This document shows, piece after piece, positions 1-9,659 of a stretch of 12,500 nt of DNA. How positions within the stretch are numbered: position 1 is the stretch's first letter; every line of letters begins with the position of its first letter. Source of the DNA: Actinidia chinensis. Its lineage: Eukaryota > Streptophyta > Magnoliopsida > Ericales > Actinidiaceae. The notes beneath the pieces are model-generated. The model worked only from the letters and a program-made list of their open reading frames with translations, was not told the origin of the DNA and searched no databases. The stretch lies in NCBI GenBank assembly GCA_009663005.1, contig VIGQ01000031.1:77501-90000 (forward strand), in the 5' to 3' direction. Position numbers and translations under genes: made by a program.

Positions 1-1173
1 AGAAAAATGGAGGATTACGAATTCAATGGGGAGTGATAATTCCTAATATTCCAAATCCATTTGGATTCATTATGCATAACACATGTGTATACAAATTATA
101 AAAATTGTGCGCTAATATTTCGTGGGATGGTATCCCCAAAATAGAGGATTAAGAATTTAATGAGAGGTGATAATTCCTAATAATCCAAACCCAGAGAATA
201 GTAGTGATAATCCCCAAAAAATTATTCGTCATGGATATCCTTGAGAATTGTGAAGTATTAGCCCATTCCAAACAAATTTTTGGAGTATAAGGCCATCTCG
301 ACCCATATATTTTTACACAAATTGAAAAATGCGAGTAAAAGGCTTCATTGACACGAAGCACTCCAAAAGTTCACCCACCCAGTGCCACTTTTTTGTGGTA
401 AATATGTAAAAAAAAAAAAATAGAGGGGAATAAAAAGTGGGGTAAAAAATGTCAAGATCAAGTTAATCAAGTCTTCTATAAAGCTTAATTTTTCATGTGA
501 CTGTGCAAAGCCGATGATTTAAGGTTGGAAGTGTTGAGCCTTCTGAAGTTTAAAAGAAACGTGAAAAGACTGAAAGCAGAAAATAATATTAGAGAAAAGA
601 GAAAATAATTTTTGAGAACTTAATAGTATTTGTTAAAACAATTTTTCAAAATGCGTTCTTTTTAAAAACTTATATTTTAAAAAATAAATTTTAAAAATCA
701 TCAACCAATAATTTTTATTAAAAAAATCGTATACAAAAAGTCGTCCTAAACATTAACTGAACTAAATAGAGAACTGTGCAATGAATGCATTGGTGGAAAG
801 TTATTCTATATTACTTCATCAAACATTCTATTTACAGACGTTTTTATTTAGGATGCAATAATATCACTGGGTGACTCCGTAATTTCGGCGAGTTCAGAAC
901 AAATTGAAGAAGAGGAATACAGAAAGAGTGCAAGAGAGAAGTGGGGATAAGAGATCTGTAATCGTATTTGCGTTATAGTGGATTTTGTTCACACTCTCCG
1001 CCGTGGACATAGGCTATTGTCCAATCACGTAAATTTTCGTGTTTGTTTCTTGATGTTGATTTCGTTTATCGTTTTTACTATTTTTTAAATACATTAATTG
1101 TTATTATAGAACACATGTTCTAGTTGCAAATTCTAAAAATGTTAACTACTAGTTTATGGAACTTCTTAATCCC
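1..1173 (+). repeat. Array unit U1 (1.2-kb tandem repeat), cut by window start
   Basis: First of eight head-to-tail units. I set the unit boundary at the motif AGAAAAATGGAGGATTACG, which recurs at 1174, 2391, 3599, 6242, 7444, 8547 and 9718. Contents in order: end of leader copy A1, leader copy A2 (about 70-190), an AT-rich body with an A-run near 407-420, and the LTR-like segment from 791. It has the short HindIII allele (AAGCTT at 481). It differs from the other units by many scattered 1-2 base indels. No coding capacity is visible. The unit may start upstream of the window. Confidence 0.9.
791..1115 (+). mobile_element. copia-like LTR segment of U1
   Basis: It starts TGGTGGAAAG and ends GAACACA. 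The core CTCTCCGCCGTGGACATAGG lies at about 994-1013, followed by CACGTAAATTTTCGTG, the block typical of the distal part of plant Ty1/copia LTRs. The conserved GAGGAATACAG starts near 912. No tRNA-Met primer-binding site follows the end. Confidence 0.6.
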
Positions 1174-2390
1174 AGAAAAATGGAGGATTACGAAATGCAA
1201 TGGGGAGGAGTTGCTGATAATTCCTAATATTCCAAATCTATTATTGATCGTTCCTGCCTAACACATGTTGTATGACAAAAAATTATAAAATTGGCGCTAA
1301 TATTTCGTTGGGCATGGTTATAATCCCTAAAAAATAGAGGATAAGAATAGTGGAGGGTGATGGTGATAATTCATAATAATCCAACCAAGGAGACTAGTAG
1401 TGATAATCCCCAAATATTATTAGACTGGAGAGCCTGAGATGTGAAAGTAAGAGTTATTAGCCCATTCCAAACAAATTTTGGAGTATACGCCATCCTCAAC
1501 CCAGATATTTTTACCAAAATGAAAAAAAAAAATGCGAGTAAAAGCTTCATTGACACGGAAGCACTCCATATATTCACAACCTCACAATTGAGAAACACTT
1601 AAGTGCCCAAGTTTTTGTGGTTAACTATGAAAAGAGGAGAATAAAAAGTTGGCGGTTTTAAAATTTGTCAAGCATCAAGTTAATCAAGTCATCCTATAAG
1701 CTTAATTTTTCAATGTGACTGTGAAAGACGATGATTGATTGTTGAAGGTGCTGAGTTTCTGACGTTTAAAAGAAACGTGAAAAGACTGAAGAAGAATAAT
1801 ATTAAAGAAAGAGAAAATAATTTTTGAGAACTTAATAATATTTGTAAAAATATTTCAAAATGCGTTCTTTTTAAAAAAAAATTTTAAATAATAAATTTTG
1901 AAAAACGTCAACCAAATTAATTTTTTTAAAAAAAATCTTATACAAAAAGCGTCCTACAAACGTAACCGAACTAAATCGAGAACTTTTGCCATGAATTGCA
2001 TTGGTGGAAAGTTATTATATATTAATTATCAAACATTCTATTTACATGACTTTCTTTATTTAGGATGCCAATATATTCACTGGGTGGATCTGTAATTTTG
2101 GCCCGATTGGAACAAATGAAGAAGAGTAATACAGAAAAGAGGGCAAGAGGAGGAGAACATTGAGATATAGAGAGCTGTAATTCGATATTGCGTATAGTGG
2201 ATTTGTTTAACACCTCTCCGCTGGGGACATAGGCGTTAATTGTCAATCACGTAAATTTCGTGTTCTGTTTCTTGATGTGATTTCGTTTATTTGTTGTACT
2301 AATTTTTTAGTACATTAATTGTTCTTATAGAACACATGTTCTATTGCAAATCTAAAAATGTTAATACTAGTTATTGAATTCTTATCCAGA
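1174..2390 (+). repeat. Array unit U2 (1.2-kb tandem repeat)
   Basis: Complete unit of 1217 bp, collinear with U1 and U3. Leader copies A1 and A2 fill the first 250 bp, followed by the AT-rich body and the LTR-like segment. It has the short HindIII allele (AAGCTT near 1698). The match to the AACTTACCACGTGCCAAG element is degraded near 1598-1625. Like U1 and U3 it carries many single-base indels relative to U5-U7, either from older divergence or from low-accuracy consensus. No gene is seen. Confidence 0.9.
2002..2336 (+). mobile_element. copia-like LTR segment of U2
   Basis: 335 bp, from TGGTGGAAAG to GAACACA. The core is altered (CTCTCCGCTGGGGACATAGG at about 2213-2232) but clearly the same block, and it is followed by CACGTAAATTTCGTG. 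The length matches the LTR of B1 (339 bp). Confidence 0.6.
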
Positions 2391-3598
2391 AGAAAAAAAT
2401 GGCAGGATTACAAATTCAAGGGGAGTGATAGTGATAATCCTAATATTCAAATCCATTAATGATTCGTTCCTGCATAAACACATGTTCTATTACAAATTAT
2501 AATATTATGCGCTAATATTTCGGGTTGGGAGTGTAATCCTCAAAATAGAGATTAAGAATTTAAATGAGAGTGATAATTCCTAAATACTTCTAAACCCAGG
2601 AGACTAATTAGTTATAATCCCCACAACAATTATTAGTGTGGATAGCCTTGAGATTGAGAAGTGTTAGGCCCATTCCAAACAAATGGTGAGTATAAGCCAT
2701 CTCCGACCCATACATTTTTACACAAATTGAAAAAATGCGCGATAGTTGTTCCATTTGACACGAAGCACTTCCAACAATTCACAAAATGTGCCAAATTTTT
2801 GTGGTAACTATGTAAAGAGGGGAATAAAAAAGGTTGGGGGTAGGTAAAAAAATTGTCAAGCATCAGTTAATCAAGTCATTCTATTAAAGCTTAATTTTCA
2901 AGTGACTGTTGATGATGAAAAAAGGCGATGATTGCGATTGATGTTGGAGATGCTGAGTCTTCTGCATTTAAAGAAAACGTGAAAAGCTGCAGAAGAATAT
3001 AAATTAGAGAAAAAGGAAAAATAATTTTTGAGAACTAATGATATTGTTAAAATAATTTTTTCAAAAGCGGTTCTTTTTAAAAAAAATATTTAAAAAATAA
3101 ATGTTGAAAATCATCAACCAAATAATTTTTTTAAAAAATATCTTATACAAAAAGCGTGCTAAAAACTTAACCGAACTAAATCGAGAACTTTTGCAATGAA
3201 TACATTGGTGGAAAGTTATTATATATTACTTCATCAAATATCTATTTACATGACTTTCTTTTTTTAGGATGCAATATATATCACTGGGTGGGATCTGTAA
3301 TTTCGGCCCGATTCGGAACAAATTGAAGAAGAGGAATACAGAAAAGAGTGCAAGAGATAATGTTGGGATACAGAGTCGCTTGTAATTCTTATTGTGTATA
3401 GTGGATTTTGTTCACAATCTCCGCCGTGGACATAGGCATAGTGTCCAATCACCTGTATTTTCGTGTTCTTGTTTCTGATGTGATTTCGTTTATTCGTTTT
3501 TACTATTTTTTTATTACATTAATTTGTCCTTGCATAACACATGTTCTAGTGCAAATTCTAAAAATGTTAACTACTAGTTTATTGGAATTCTTAATCCC
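2391..3598 (+). repeat. Array unit U3 (1.2-kb tandem repeat)
   Basis: Complete unit of 1208 bp with the same order of parts as U2: duplicated leader, AT-rich body, LTR-like segment. It has the short HindIII allele (AAGCTT near 2887). One private difference is an extra GATGATGA-like stretch near 2909-2920. No coding sequence is recognised. Confidence 0.9.
3206..3541 (+). mobile_element. copia-like LTR segment of U3
   Basis: 336 bp, TGGTGGAAAG to ATAACACA, with the core CTCCGCCGTGGACATAGGC at about 3419-3437. It keeps the full TTGCATAACACATG end, so it is a good reference for the right border. Confidence 0.6.
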
Positions 3599-3845
3599 AG
3601 AAAAAATGGAGGATTACGAATTCAATGGGAGTGATAATTCCTAATATTCAAAATCCATAATTGATTCGTTCCTGCATAACACATGTTCTATTACAAATTA
3701 TAAAACTGTGCACTAATAGTTCGTTGGGATTGGTAATCCCCAAAATAGCAGATTAAGAATTTAATAGGAGGTGATAATTCCTAATATTCCAAACCCAGTA
3801 GACTAGTAGTGATAATCCCTAAAAAATTATTAGTCATGGATATCC
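3526..3845 (+). repeat. Leader sub-repeats A1, A2 and partial A3
   Basis: An internal direct duplication with a period of about 142 bp, described here for the U3/U4 border and present in every unit. A1 (about 3526-3666) and A2 (about 3667-3803) share, in order, TTGCATAACACATGTTCTA, ACAAATTMTAAAA, a TTGGNATTNNTAATCCC stretch, GGATTANGAATT and GTGATAATTCCTAATATTC. A third partial copy (about 3804-3845) repeats only the ACTAGTNNTGATAATCCC...AAAA part. The B1 copy near 11680-11815 has the module once, so duplication followed the split of the two families. Confidence 0.75.
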
Positions 3846-3900
3846 TTGAGGAAGATTTGAAGTATTAGCTCATTCCAAACAAATTTGTGAGTATAAGGCT
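3599..3900 (+). repeat. Array unit U4, left part
   Basis: The leader part of U4 up to the insertion point. The sequence follows U3 and U5 as far as GTATAAGGC and then jumps to foreign sequence at 3901. The missing continuation (CATCTCCGACCC) resumes at about 5350, so U4 was one unit of about 1.2 kb before it was split. Confidence 0.9.
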
Positions 3901-3935
3901 TGTCTCACCCTTTTTTTTATAATAAACTAATAATT

Positions 3936-3956
3936 TAAATAAATAAATAAATAAAA
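3936..3956. repeat. (TAAA)n microsatellite
   Basis: About five tandem TAAA units inside the inserted element, next to a run of eight T at 3911-3918. Confidence 0.85.
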
Positions 3957-4351
3957 CTATATCCTGGTTCCATCTAGATGATCGATCAATGTCTAGAATA
4001 GTAGTCCCTAGATGAATATAAAAAAAATATTATAATAACTTCTCTTTCAAAGACCTCAATGGTCATTACCATTGCCCAACATCAGTTTACAACATGAATC
4101 ATGTAAGTAACTTGGTATCTGAATGATTAAGTAGGTTTATAACAATATCGAAATGAGTAAAAATTTAAAATTACATTGCCAAAAATAGAGGATGATACAG
4201 AAAAGTAAAGTATAATTAACAAAAATTATTTTTCTAAATATACATAAAAGATAATATCAAAATATATATCATCACTACATGCAACCATCAAAATAGCAAC
4301 TATTCATCAGTGTCCATTACCTGCATCTGAAAAATATTTATAACAAAAGGA

Positions 4352-4366
4352 TGAGTATATAACTCA
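4352..4366 (-). other. Hairpin TGAGTATATAACTCA near acceptor-like site
   Basis: A 15-base inverted repeat (TGAGT / ACTCA arms around ATATA). On the minus strand it lies about 15 bases before TTTTTCAG (the + strand reads CTGAAAAAT at 4327-4335). I recall similar arrangements from plant gypsy LTRs, but the role in this copy is inferred. Confidence 0.4.
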
Positions 4367-5081
4367 GTAAGAAAATCTTTTACTACATTTAAATGCATAT
4401 TTGCTGACTGCTGGTAAGTGTAGTGGTACCTATTCATGCATGATGCCCTCTAAAATAATTAACAAACTAAATTCCCAACAACATATTAAGAATTTTGGGT
4501 AAGTACTTCCTCTGCCTCTGCCCGTCGACGATAGACAAGTAAATTTCGCGATTTTTCAATCAAGATTGGAGGGCCCGTATACCCCATTTGGACAAAGTTT
4601 GGGGTGCTTGCAAGACACCTGTGCTACAAACCCGAATATATATTTTTCTTTATCCATTTCTTTCATAAACAACCTTTCTATGCATATATAAAAATTAACT
4701 ACCAACAACAACATAGTCAAATTTTCAAATTCATGTAATTGGGTGGGGGGCTTTCACTCACATCACCCACATAGTCATTTCAAGCTAACTACCTGTTCAT
4801 TAATATCTACTAACATATATACTCATTTACTCCTAATTGACAAGAAACTTAATTATTTCATACCACTGAGGTACCCATAAACTAACAACACTACTTTTTT
4901 TTTTAAAAAAAGTTTATGTAATATGAATACAAGATAAAACTATGATATCTAACAAATAGACATTTAAATGGTAAGATTCTACCAATTAGGAAGTTGAAGC
5001 AACCTAGATTTGCAAATATGCTCTAATTAAGTGAATCCTTTGATTGTTCCCACACCTTTTATCTTCAAAAGTGACCAAAAA

Positions 5082-5180
5082 TGGTAAGTGGAAGACAAAA
5101 AGAAAGAAAAGAAAGAAATGAAATTGCAGGAGAAAAGAAGAAGTGACCAACGAAGAAAGGGAAGGAAAGGAAAGTGAAGT
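5082..5180. repeat. Purine-rich tract in inserted LTR
   Basis: About 100 bases dominated by A and G on the + strand (AAAGAAAGAAAAGAAAG, GAAGGAAAGGAAAG), that is, CT-rich on the minus strand. CT-rich leaders just after the TATA box are usual in plant transcripts, which fits a minus-strand transcription start near 5170. Confidence 0.6.
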
Positions 5181-5196
5181 CTCTGGTCAAAAGTTG

Positions 5197-5206
5197 ATAT
5201 ATATAG
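5197..5206 (-). promoter_or_regulatory. TATA-like box of inserted LTR
   Basis: CTATATATAT on the minus strand, about 150 bases in from the right end of the insertion and upstream (on the minus strand) of the CT-rich tract. Such boxes are frequent by chance in AT-rich DNA, so this is tentative. Confidence 0.35.
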
Positions 5207-5345
5207 TGATAATTACATATGTGACCTCTAAAACTAATAGTTAATATCTAATTAACTTATAAAAGTATTTTTTTAAATTTCACCCACACCCAATTTAAAA
5301 TATAAATAACTAATTATATAAATAATAAAATTACCTGAATCGTCA

Positions 5346-6241
5346 TAACATCTCCGACCCATATATTTTTACTCAAATTGAAAAATGTGAGTAAAAGCTT
5401 CATTTGTCACGAAGCACTTTAACAGTTCACAACCTCAAACTTGAGATAAACTTACCAGGTGCCAAGTTTTAGTGGTAACTATGTAAAAGAGGGAAGTAAA
5501 AAGTTGGGGTAAAAATTGTCAAGCATCAAGTTAATCAAGTCATTCTATAAGGCAACAAAATCATATTTTAATTTTTCAATGTGACTGTGAAAGACGAAGA
5601 GTGATTTGGAGGTGCTGAGTCTTCTGACATTTAAAAGAAACGTGAAAAGACTGGCCCCAAGAAGAAAATAATATTAGAGAAAAGAGAAAATAATTTTTGA
5701 GAACTTAATAATATTTGTAAAAAATATTTTCAAAATGCATTCTTTTTTAAAAAAATATTTTAAAAAATAAATTTTGAAAATCATCAACCAAAATTTTTTT
5801 TTTTTAAATATTCTTATACAAAAAGCACCTAAAAATTAAACCAAACTAAACAGAGAACTTTTGCAATGAATGCATTGGGGAAAGTTTAGTATATATTACT
5901 TCATCAAACATTCTATTTACATGACTTTCTTTGTTTTAGGATGCAATATATATCACTGGGTGGCTCTGTAATTTTGGCCCGGTTCGAAACAATTGAAGAA
6001 GAGGAATACAGAAAAGAGTGCAAGAGAGAACGTTGGGATATAGAGAGTTTGTAATTCGTATTGAGTATAGTGATTTTGTTCACACTCTCCGCCGTGGACA
6101 TAGGCGTACTGTCCAATCACGTAAATTTTCGTGTTCTGTTTCTTGATGTGATTTCGTTTATTCGTTTTTACTATTTTTGTAGTACGTTCTAGTGCAAATT
6201 CTAAAAATGTTAACTACTAGTTTATTGGAATTCTTAATCCC
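5346..6241 (+). repeat. Array unit U4, right part
   Basis: U4 resumes at about 5350 with CATCTCCGACCCATATATTT. U4 without the insertion is about 1198 bp. It has the long allele GGCAACAAAATCATATTTTA (5551) in place of the HindIII site. It shares with U8 the variants ACCAAACTAAACAGAGAA, TTTGTTTTAGGATGC and GGTGGCT, unlike its neighbours U3 and U5, which suggests an exchange or common descent of U4 and U8. Confidence 0.9.
5876..6185 (+). mobile_element. copia-like LTR segment of U4, right end deleted
   Basis: It starts TGGGGAAAG and carries the CTCTCCGCCGTGGACATAGG core at about 6085-6104. The usual ATTAATTNNTTCNTGCATAACACAT at the right end is missing: TTGTAGTAC runs straight into GTTCTAGTGC. 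This LTR has therefore lost about 25 bp of its border. Confidence 0.6.
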
Positions 6242-6640
6242 AGAAAAATGGAGGATTACGAATTCAATGGGGAGTGATAATTCCTAATATTCCAAATCCA
6301 TTATTAATTCGTTCCTGCATAACACATGTTCTATTACAAATTATAAAATTGTGCGCTAATATTTCGTTGGGATTAGTAATCCCCAAAATAGAGGATTAAG
6401 AATTTAATGGGAGGTGATAATTCCTTTAATACTCCAAACCCAGTAGACTAGTGATAATCCCAAAAAAATTATTCGTCATGGATATCCTTGAGATTGTGAA
6501 GTATTAGCCTATTCCAAACAAATTTGTGGAGTATAGGCCATCTCCGCCCATATATTTTTACACAAATTGAAAAATGTGAGTAAAAGCTTCATTTGACACG
6601 AAGCAGTCCAACAGTTCACAACCTCAAATTTGAGATAAAC

Positions 6641-6666
6641 TTACCACGTGCCAAGTTTTGTGGTAA
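6641..6666. other. Stem-loop around G-box CACGTG in U5
   Basis: TTACCAC (6641-6647) and GTGGTAA (6660-6666) are perfect inverted repeats. The palindrome CACGTG, the plant G-box core, overlaps the left arm at 6645-6650. The same arrangement is intact at 7738-7764 (U6) and 10027-10053 (U8), and decayed in U1-U4 and U7. Function is unknown. Confidence 0.5.
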
Positions 6667-7050
6667 CTATGTAAAAGAGGGGAATAAAAAGTTGGAGTAA
6701 AATTGTCAATCATCAAGTTAATCAAGTCATTCTATAAAGCTTAATTTTCAATGTGACTGTAAAAGACGATGATTGATTTGGAGGTGCTGAGTCTTCTGAC
6801 ATTTAAAAGAACGTGAAAAGACTAATACCTGCAAGACGAAAATAATATTAGAGAAAAGAGAAAATAATTTTTGAGAACTTAATAATATTTGTTAAAACAA
6901 TTTTTCAAAATGCGTTCTTTTTAAAAAAAATATTTTAAAAAATAATTTTTGAAAACATCAACCAAATAATTTTTTTAAAAAAAAATCTTATACAAAAAGC
7001 GTCCTACAAACTTAACCGAACTAAATCGAGAACTTTTGCAATGAATGCAT

Positions 7051-7387
7051 TGGTGGGAAAGTTATTATATATTACTTCATCAAACATTCTATTTACATGA
7101 CTTTCTTTTATTTAGGATGCAATATATATCACTGGGTGGATCTGTAATTTCGGTCTGATTCGGAACAAATTGAAGAAGAGGAATACAGAAAAGAGTGCAA
7201 GTGAGAACGTTGGGATATAGAGAGCTTGTAATTCGTATTGCGTATAGTAGATTTTGTTCACACTCTCCGCTGTGGACATAGGCATACTGTCCAATCACGT
7301 AAATTTTTTGTGTTCTGTTTCTTGATGTGATTTCGTTTATTCGTTTTACTATTTTTGTAGTACATTAATTTATTCTTTCATAACACA
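7051..7387 (+). mobile_element. copia-like LTR segment of U5 (reference)
   Basis: 337 bp from TGGTGGGAAAG to CATAACACA, almost exactly the 339 bp of the B1 LTR. From GAGGAATACAG (7178) to the end it aligns easily to B1 and B2: GTTGGGATATAGAGAG, TTGTAATTCGTATTGCGTATA, the CTGTGGACATAGGC core, CACGTAAAT, TTCTGTTTCTTGATGTGATT. The first 130 bp match only loosely (TG start, TATATTA..TCAAAC, CTGTAAT, GGAACAAA) but in the same order. Full LTR status is inferred; no primer-binding site follows and no clear polypurine tract precedes. Confidence 0.6.
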
Positions 7388-7737
7388 TGTTTAGTGCAAA
7401 TTCTAAAAATGTTAACTACTAGTTTATTGGAATTCAAAATACCAGAAAAATGGAGGATTACGAATTTAATGGGAGTGATAGTTCATAATATTCTAACATC
7501 CATTATTGATTCGTTCTGAATAACACATATTCTAGTACAAATTATAAAACTGTACACTAATAGTTCATTGGGATTGATAATCCCCAAAATGGTGGATTAA
7601 GAATTCAATTGGAGGTGATTAATTTCTACATTCCAAGCCCAGTAGACTAGTAGTAATAATACCCAAAAAATTATTAGTCATGGATATTCTTGAGATCGTG
7701 AAGTATTAGCTCATCCCAAAACAAATTTGAGATAAAC

Positions 7738-7764
7738 TTACCACGTGCCAAGTTTTTGTGGTAA
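7738..7764. other. Stem-loop around G-box CACGTG in U6
   Basis: Intact TTACCAC / GTGGTAA arms with CACGTG at 7742-7747, the same element as in U5. Confidence 0.5.
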
Positions 7765-8156
7765 CTATGTAAAAGAGGGGAATAAAAAGTTGGAGTAAAA
7801 TTGTCAATCATCAAGTTAATCAAGTCATGCTATAAAGCAACAAAATCATATTTTAATTTTTCAATGTGACTGTGAAAGACAAATGATGATGTTGGTGGGG
7901 TGAGTCTTCTGACATTTAAAAGAAACGTGAAAAGAACTGCAATAAAGAAAATAATATTAGAGAAAAGAGATAGAAGTTGTGGGAGAACTTAATAATATTG
8001 TAAAAAAAAATTCAAAATGCGTTCTTTTTTAAAAAAAATATTTTAAAAAATAATTTTTGAAAACATCAACCAAATAATTTTTTTAAAAAAATCTTATACA
8101 AAAAGCGTCCTACAAACTTAACCGAACTAAATCGAGAACTTTTGCAATGAATGCAT

Positions 8157-8489
8157 TGGTGGAACGTTATGATATATTACTTCATCAAACATTCTATTTA
8201 CATGACTTCTTTATTTTAGGATTGCAATATATATCACTGGGTGGATCGTAATTTCGGTCTGATTCGGAACAAATTGAAGAAGAGGAATACAGAAAAGAGT
8301 GCAAGTGAGAACGTTGGGATATAGAGAGCTTGTAATTCGTATTGCGTATAGTAGATTTTGTTCACACTCTCCGCTGTGGACATAGGCATACTGTCCAATC
8401 ACGTAAATTTTGTGTTCTGTTTCTTGATGTGATTTCGTTTATTCGTTTTACTATTTTTGTAGTACATTAATTTATTCTTTCATAACACA
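8157..8489 (+). mobile_element. copia-like LTR segment of U6
   Basis: 333 bp, nearly identical to that of U5 from GGTCTGATTCGG on. TGGTGGAACGTTATGATATATT at its start is shared with U7 and differs from U5 by two substitutions, which marks U6 and U7 as the closest pair. Confidence 0.6.
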
Positions 8490-9126
8490 TGTTTAGTGCA
8501 AAATTCTAAAAATGTTAACTACTAGTTTATTGGAATTCAAAATACCAGAAAAAATGAGGATTACGAATTTATGGGGAGTGATAGTCCTAATATTCTAAAT
8601 CCATTATTGATTCGTTCTGAATAACACATATTCTAGTACAAATTATAAAACTGTACACTAATAGTTCATTGGGATTGATAATCCCCAAAATGGTGGATTA
8701 AGAATTCAATGGAGGTGATAATTTCTAACATTCCAACCCAGTAGACTAGTAGTAATAATACCCAAAAAATTATTAGTCATGGATATTCTTGAGATCGTGA
8801 AGTATTCGTCATCACAAAACAAATTGAGATAAAGTTACCAGGTTGGTGCCAAGTTTTAGTAGCAAACTATGTACAAGAGGGAGTAAAACAAGGTGGGGTA
8901 AAAATAGTCAAGAATCAAGTTAATCAAGTCATGCTATAAAGCAACAAAATCATATTTTAATTTTTCAATGTGACTGTGAAAGACAAATGATGATGTTGGT
9001 GGGGTGAGTCTTCTGACATTTAAAAGAAACGTGAAAATACTGAAAGAAGAAAATAATATTAGAGAAAAGAGAAAATAATTTTTGAGAACTTAATAATATT
9101 TGTTAAAACAATTTTTCAAAATGCGT

Positions 9127-9243
9127 TCTTTTTAAAAAAACATTTTAAAAACTAAAATTCGAAAAAAAAAATCAGTAACAAATATTTTTTTTTAAAAAAA
9201 ATATTTTAAAAAATAATTTTTGAAAACATCAACCAAATAATTT
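9127..9243 (+). repeat. 57-bp tandem duplication with two different parental types
   Basis: The stretch TTTTTAAAAAAA..ATTTTAAAAA..GAAAA..ATCANNAACAAAT..TTTT occurs twice in a row, only in U7. The first copy resembles U8 (near 10316-10372) and the second resembles U5 and U6. This is what an unequal exchange inside the T/A runs between two unit types would leave. Confidence 0.6.
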
Positions 9244-9322
9244 TTTTTAAAAAAAAATCTTATACAAAAAGCGTCCTACAAACTTAACCGAACTAAATCG
9301 AGAACTTTTGCAATGAATGCAT

Positions 9323-9659
9323 TGGTGGAACGTTATGATATATTACTTCATCAAACATTCTATTTACATGACTTTCTTTTATTTAGGATGCAATATATAT
9401 CACTGGGTGGATCTGTAATTTCGGTCTGATTCGGAACAAATTGAAGAAGAGGAATACAGAAAAGAGTGCAAGTGAGAACGTTGGGATATAGAGAGCTTGT
9501 AATTCGTATTGCGTATAGTAGATTTTTTGTTCACACTCTCCGCTGTGGACATAGGCATACTGTCCAATCACGTAAATTTTGTGTTCTGTTTCTTGATGTG
9601 ATTTCGTTTATTCGTTTTACTATTTTTGTAGTACATTAATTTATTCTTTCATAACCCAA
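9323..9659 (+). mobile_element. copia-like LTR segment of U7
   Basis: 337 bp. Same start as U6 and CTGTGGACATAGGCATACTG core near 9543. The right end is altered to ATAACCCAATG. Confidence 0.6.

Larger units (their letters stand above)
3901..5345 (-). mobile_element. Probable solo LTR (Ty3/gypsy-like) inserted in U4
   Basis: A 1445-bp block absent from the other seven units. On the + strand it begins TGTCTCACCC and ends CGTCA, giving the TG...CA ends expected of an LTR. TGTCACACCC / GGGTGTGACA termini are common in plant LTR elements. The flanks are GTATAAGGC on the left and TAACATCTCC on the right; a target duplication around ATAAGG is suggested but not exact. Minus orientation is inferred from a TATA-like box (5197-5206), pyrimidine-rich sequence after it on the minus strand, and a TTTTTCAG acceptor-like motif beyond the TGAGTATATAACTCA hairpin. 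No internal region, pol motif or second LTR is present, hence solo LTR. The family is uncertain; another LTR family or plus orientation is possible. Confidence 0.6.
6242..7443 (+). repeat. Array unit U5 (full-length reference unit)
   Basis: 1202 bp with all parts well preserved, so the best reference for the unit. The left half is of the older type (GTGCGCTAATATTTCGTTGGG). The right half is of the young type shared with U6 and U7 (GGTCTGATTCGG, CTGTGGACATAGGCATACTG, TTCAAAATACCAG). The type switch inside one unit means the recently amplified segment is out of register with the boundary I chose. HindIII allele at about 6737. Confidence 0.9.
7444..8546 (+). repeat. Array unit U6 (young subfamily, 106-bp deletion)
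   Basis: 1103 bp. Against U5 it lacks the 106 bp that correspond to 6526-6631; the junction is a single CAAATTTG at 7722-7729. The leader variants CTGTACACTAATAGTTCATTGG and AATGGTGGATTAAGAATTC are shared with U7 and U8 only. It has the long AACAAAATCATATTTTA allele. AGATAGAAGTTGTGGGAG near 7966-7985 is private to this unit. Confidence 0.9.

Noticed and set aside
4112..4125. TTGGTATCTGAATG resembling the tRNA-Met primer-binding site TGGTATCAGAGC
   Set aside because: It lies inside the inserted LTR, is not adjacent to an LTR end and mismatches after seven or eight bases.
3901..5345. A protein-coding gene or transposase in the insertion
   Set aside because: No frame of useful length or motif is present on either strand.
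7089..7150. Mini-exon look: TTTATTTAG, GATGCAATATATATCACTGGGTGGATCT, then GTAATT (split here only to describe borders)
   Set aside because: The surroundings are LTR sequence, the short frame is not kept among units, and acceptor/donor-like motifs are common in AT-rich plant DNA.
7089..7298. Repeated minus-strand ORFs of 60-70 codons in each unit (also 3264-3452, 5913-6116, 8211-8402, 9383-9571)
   Set aside because: They recur because the LTR segment recurs, shift frame between units through indels, and lie antisense to the LTR core; no domain is recognisable.
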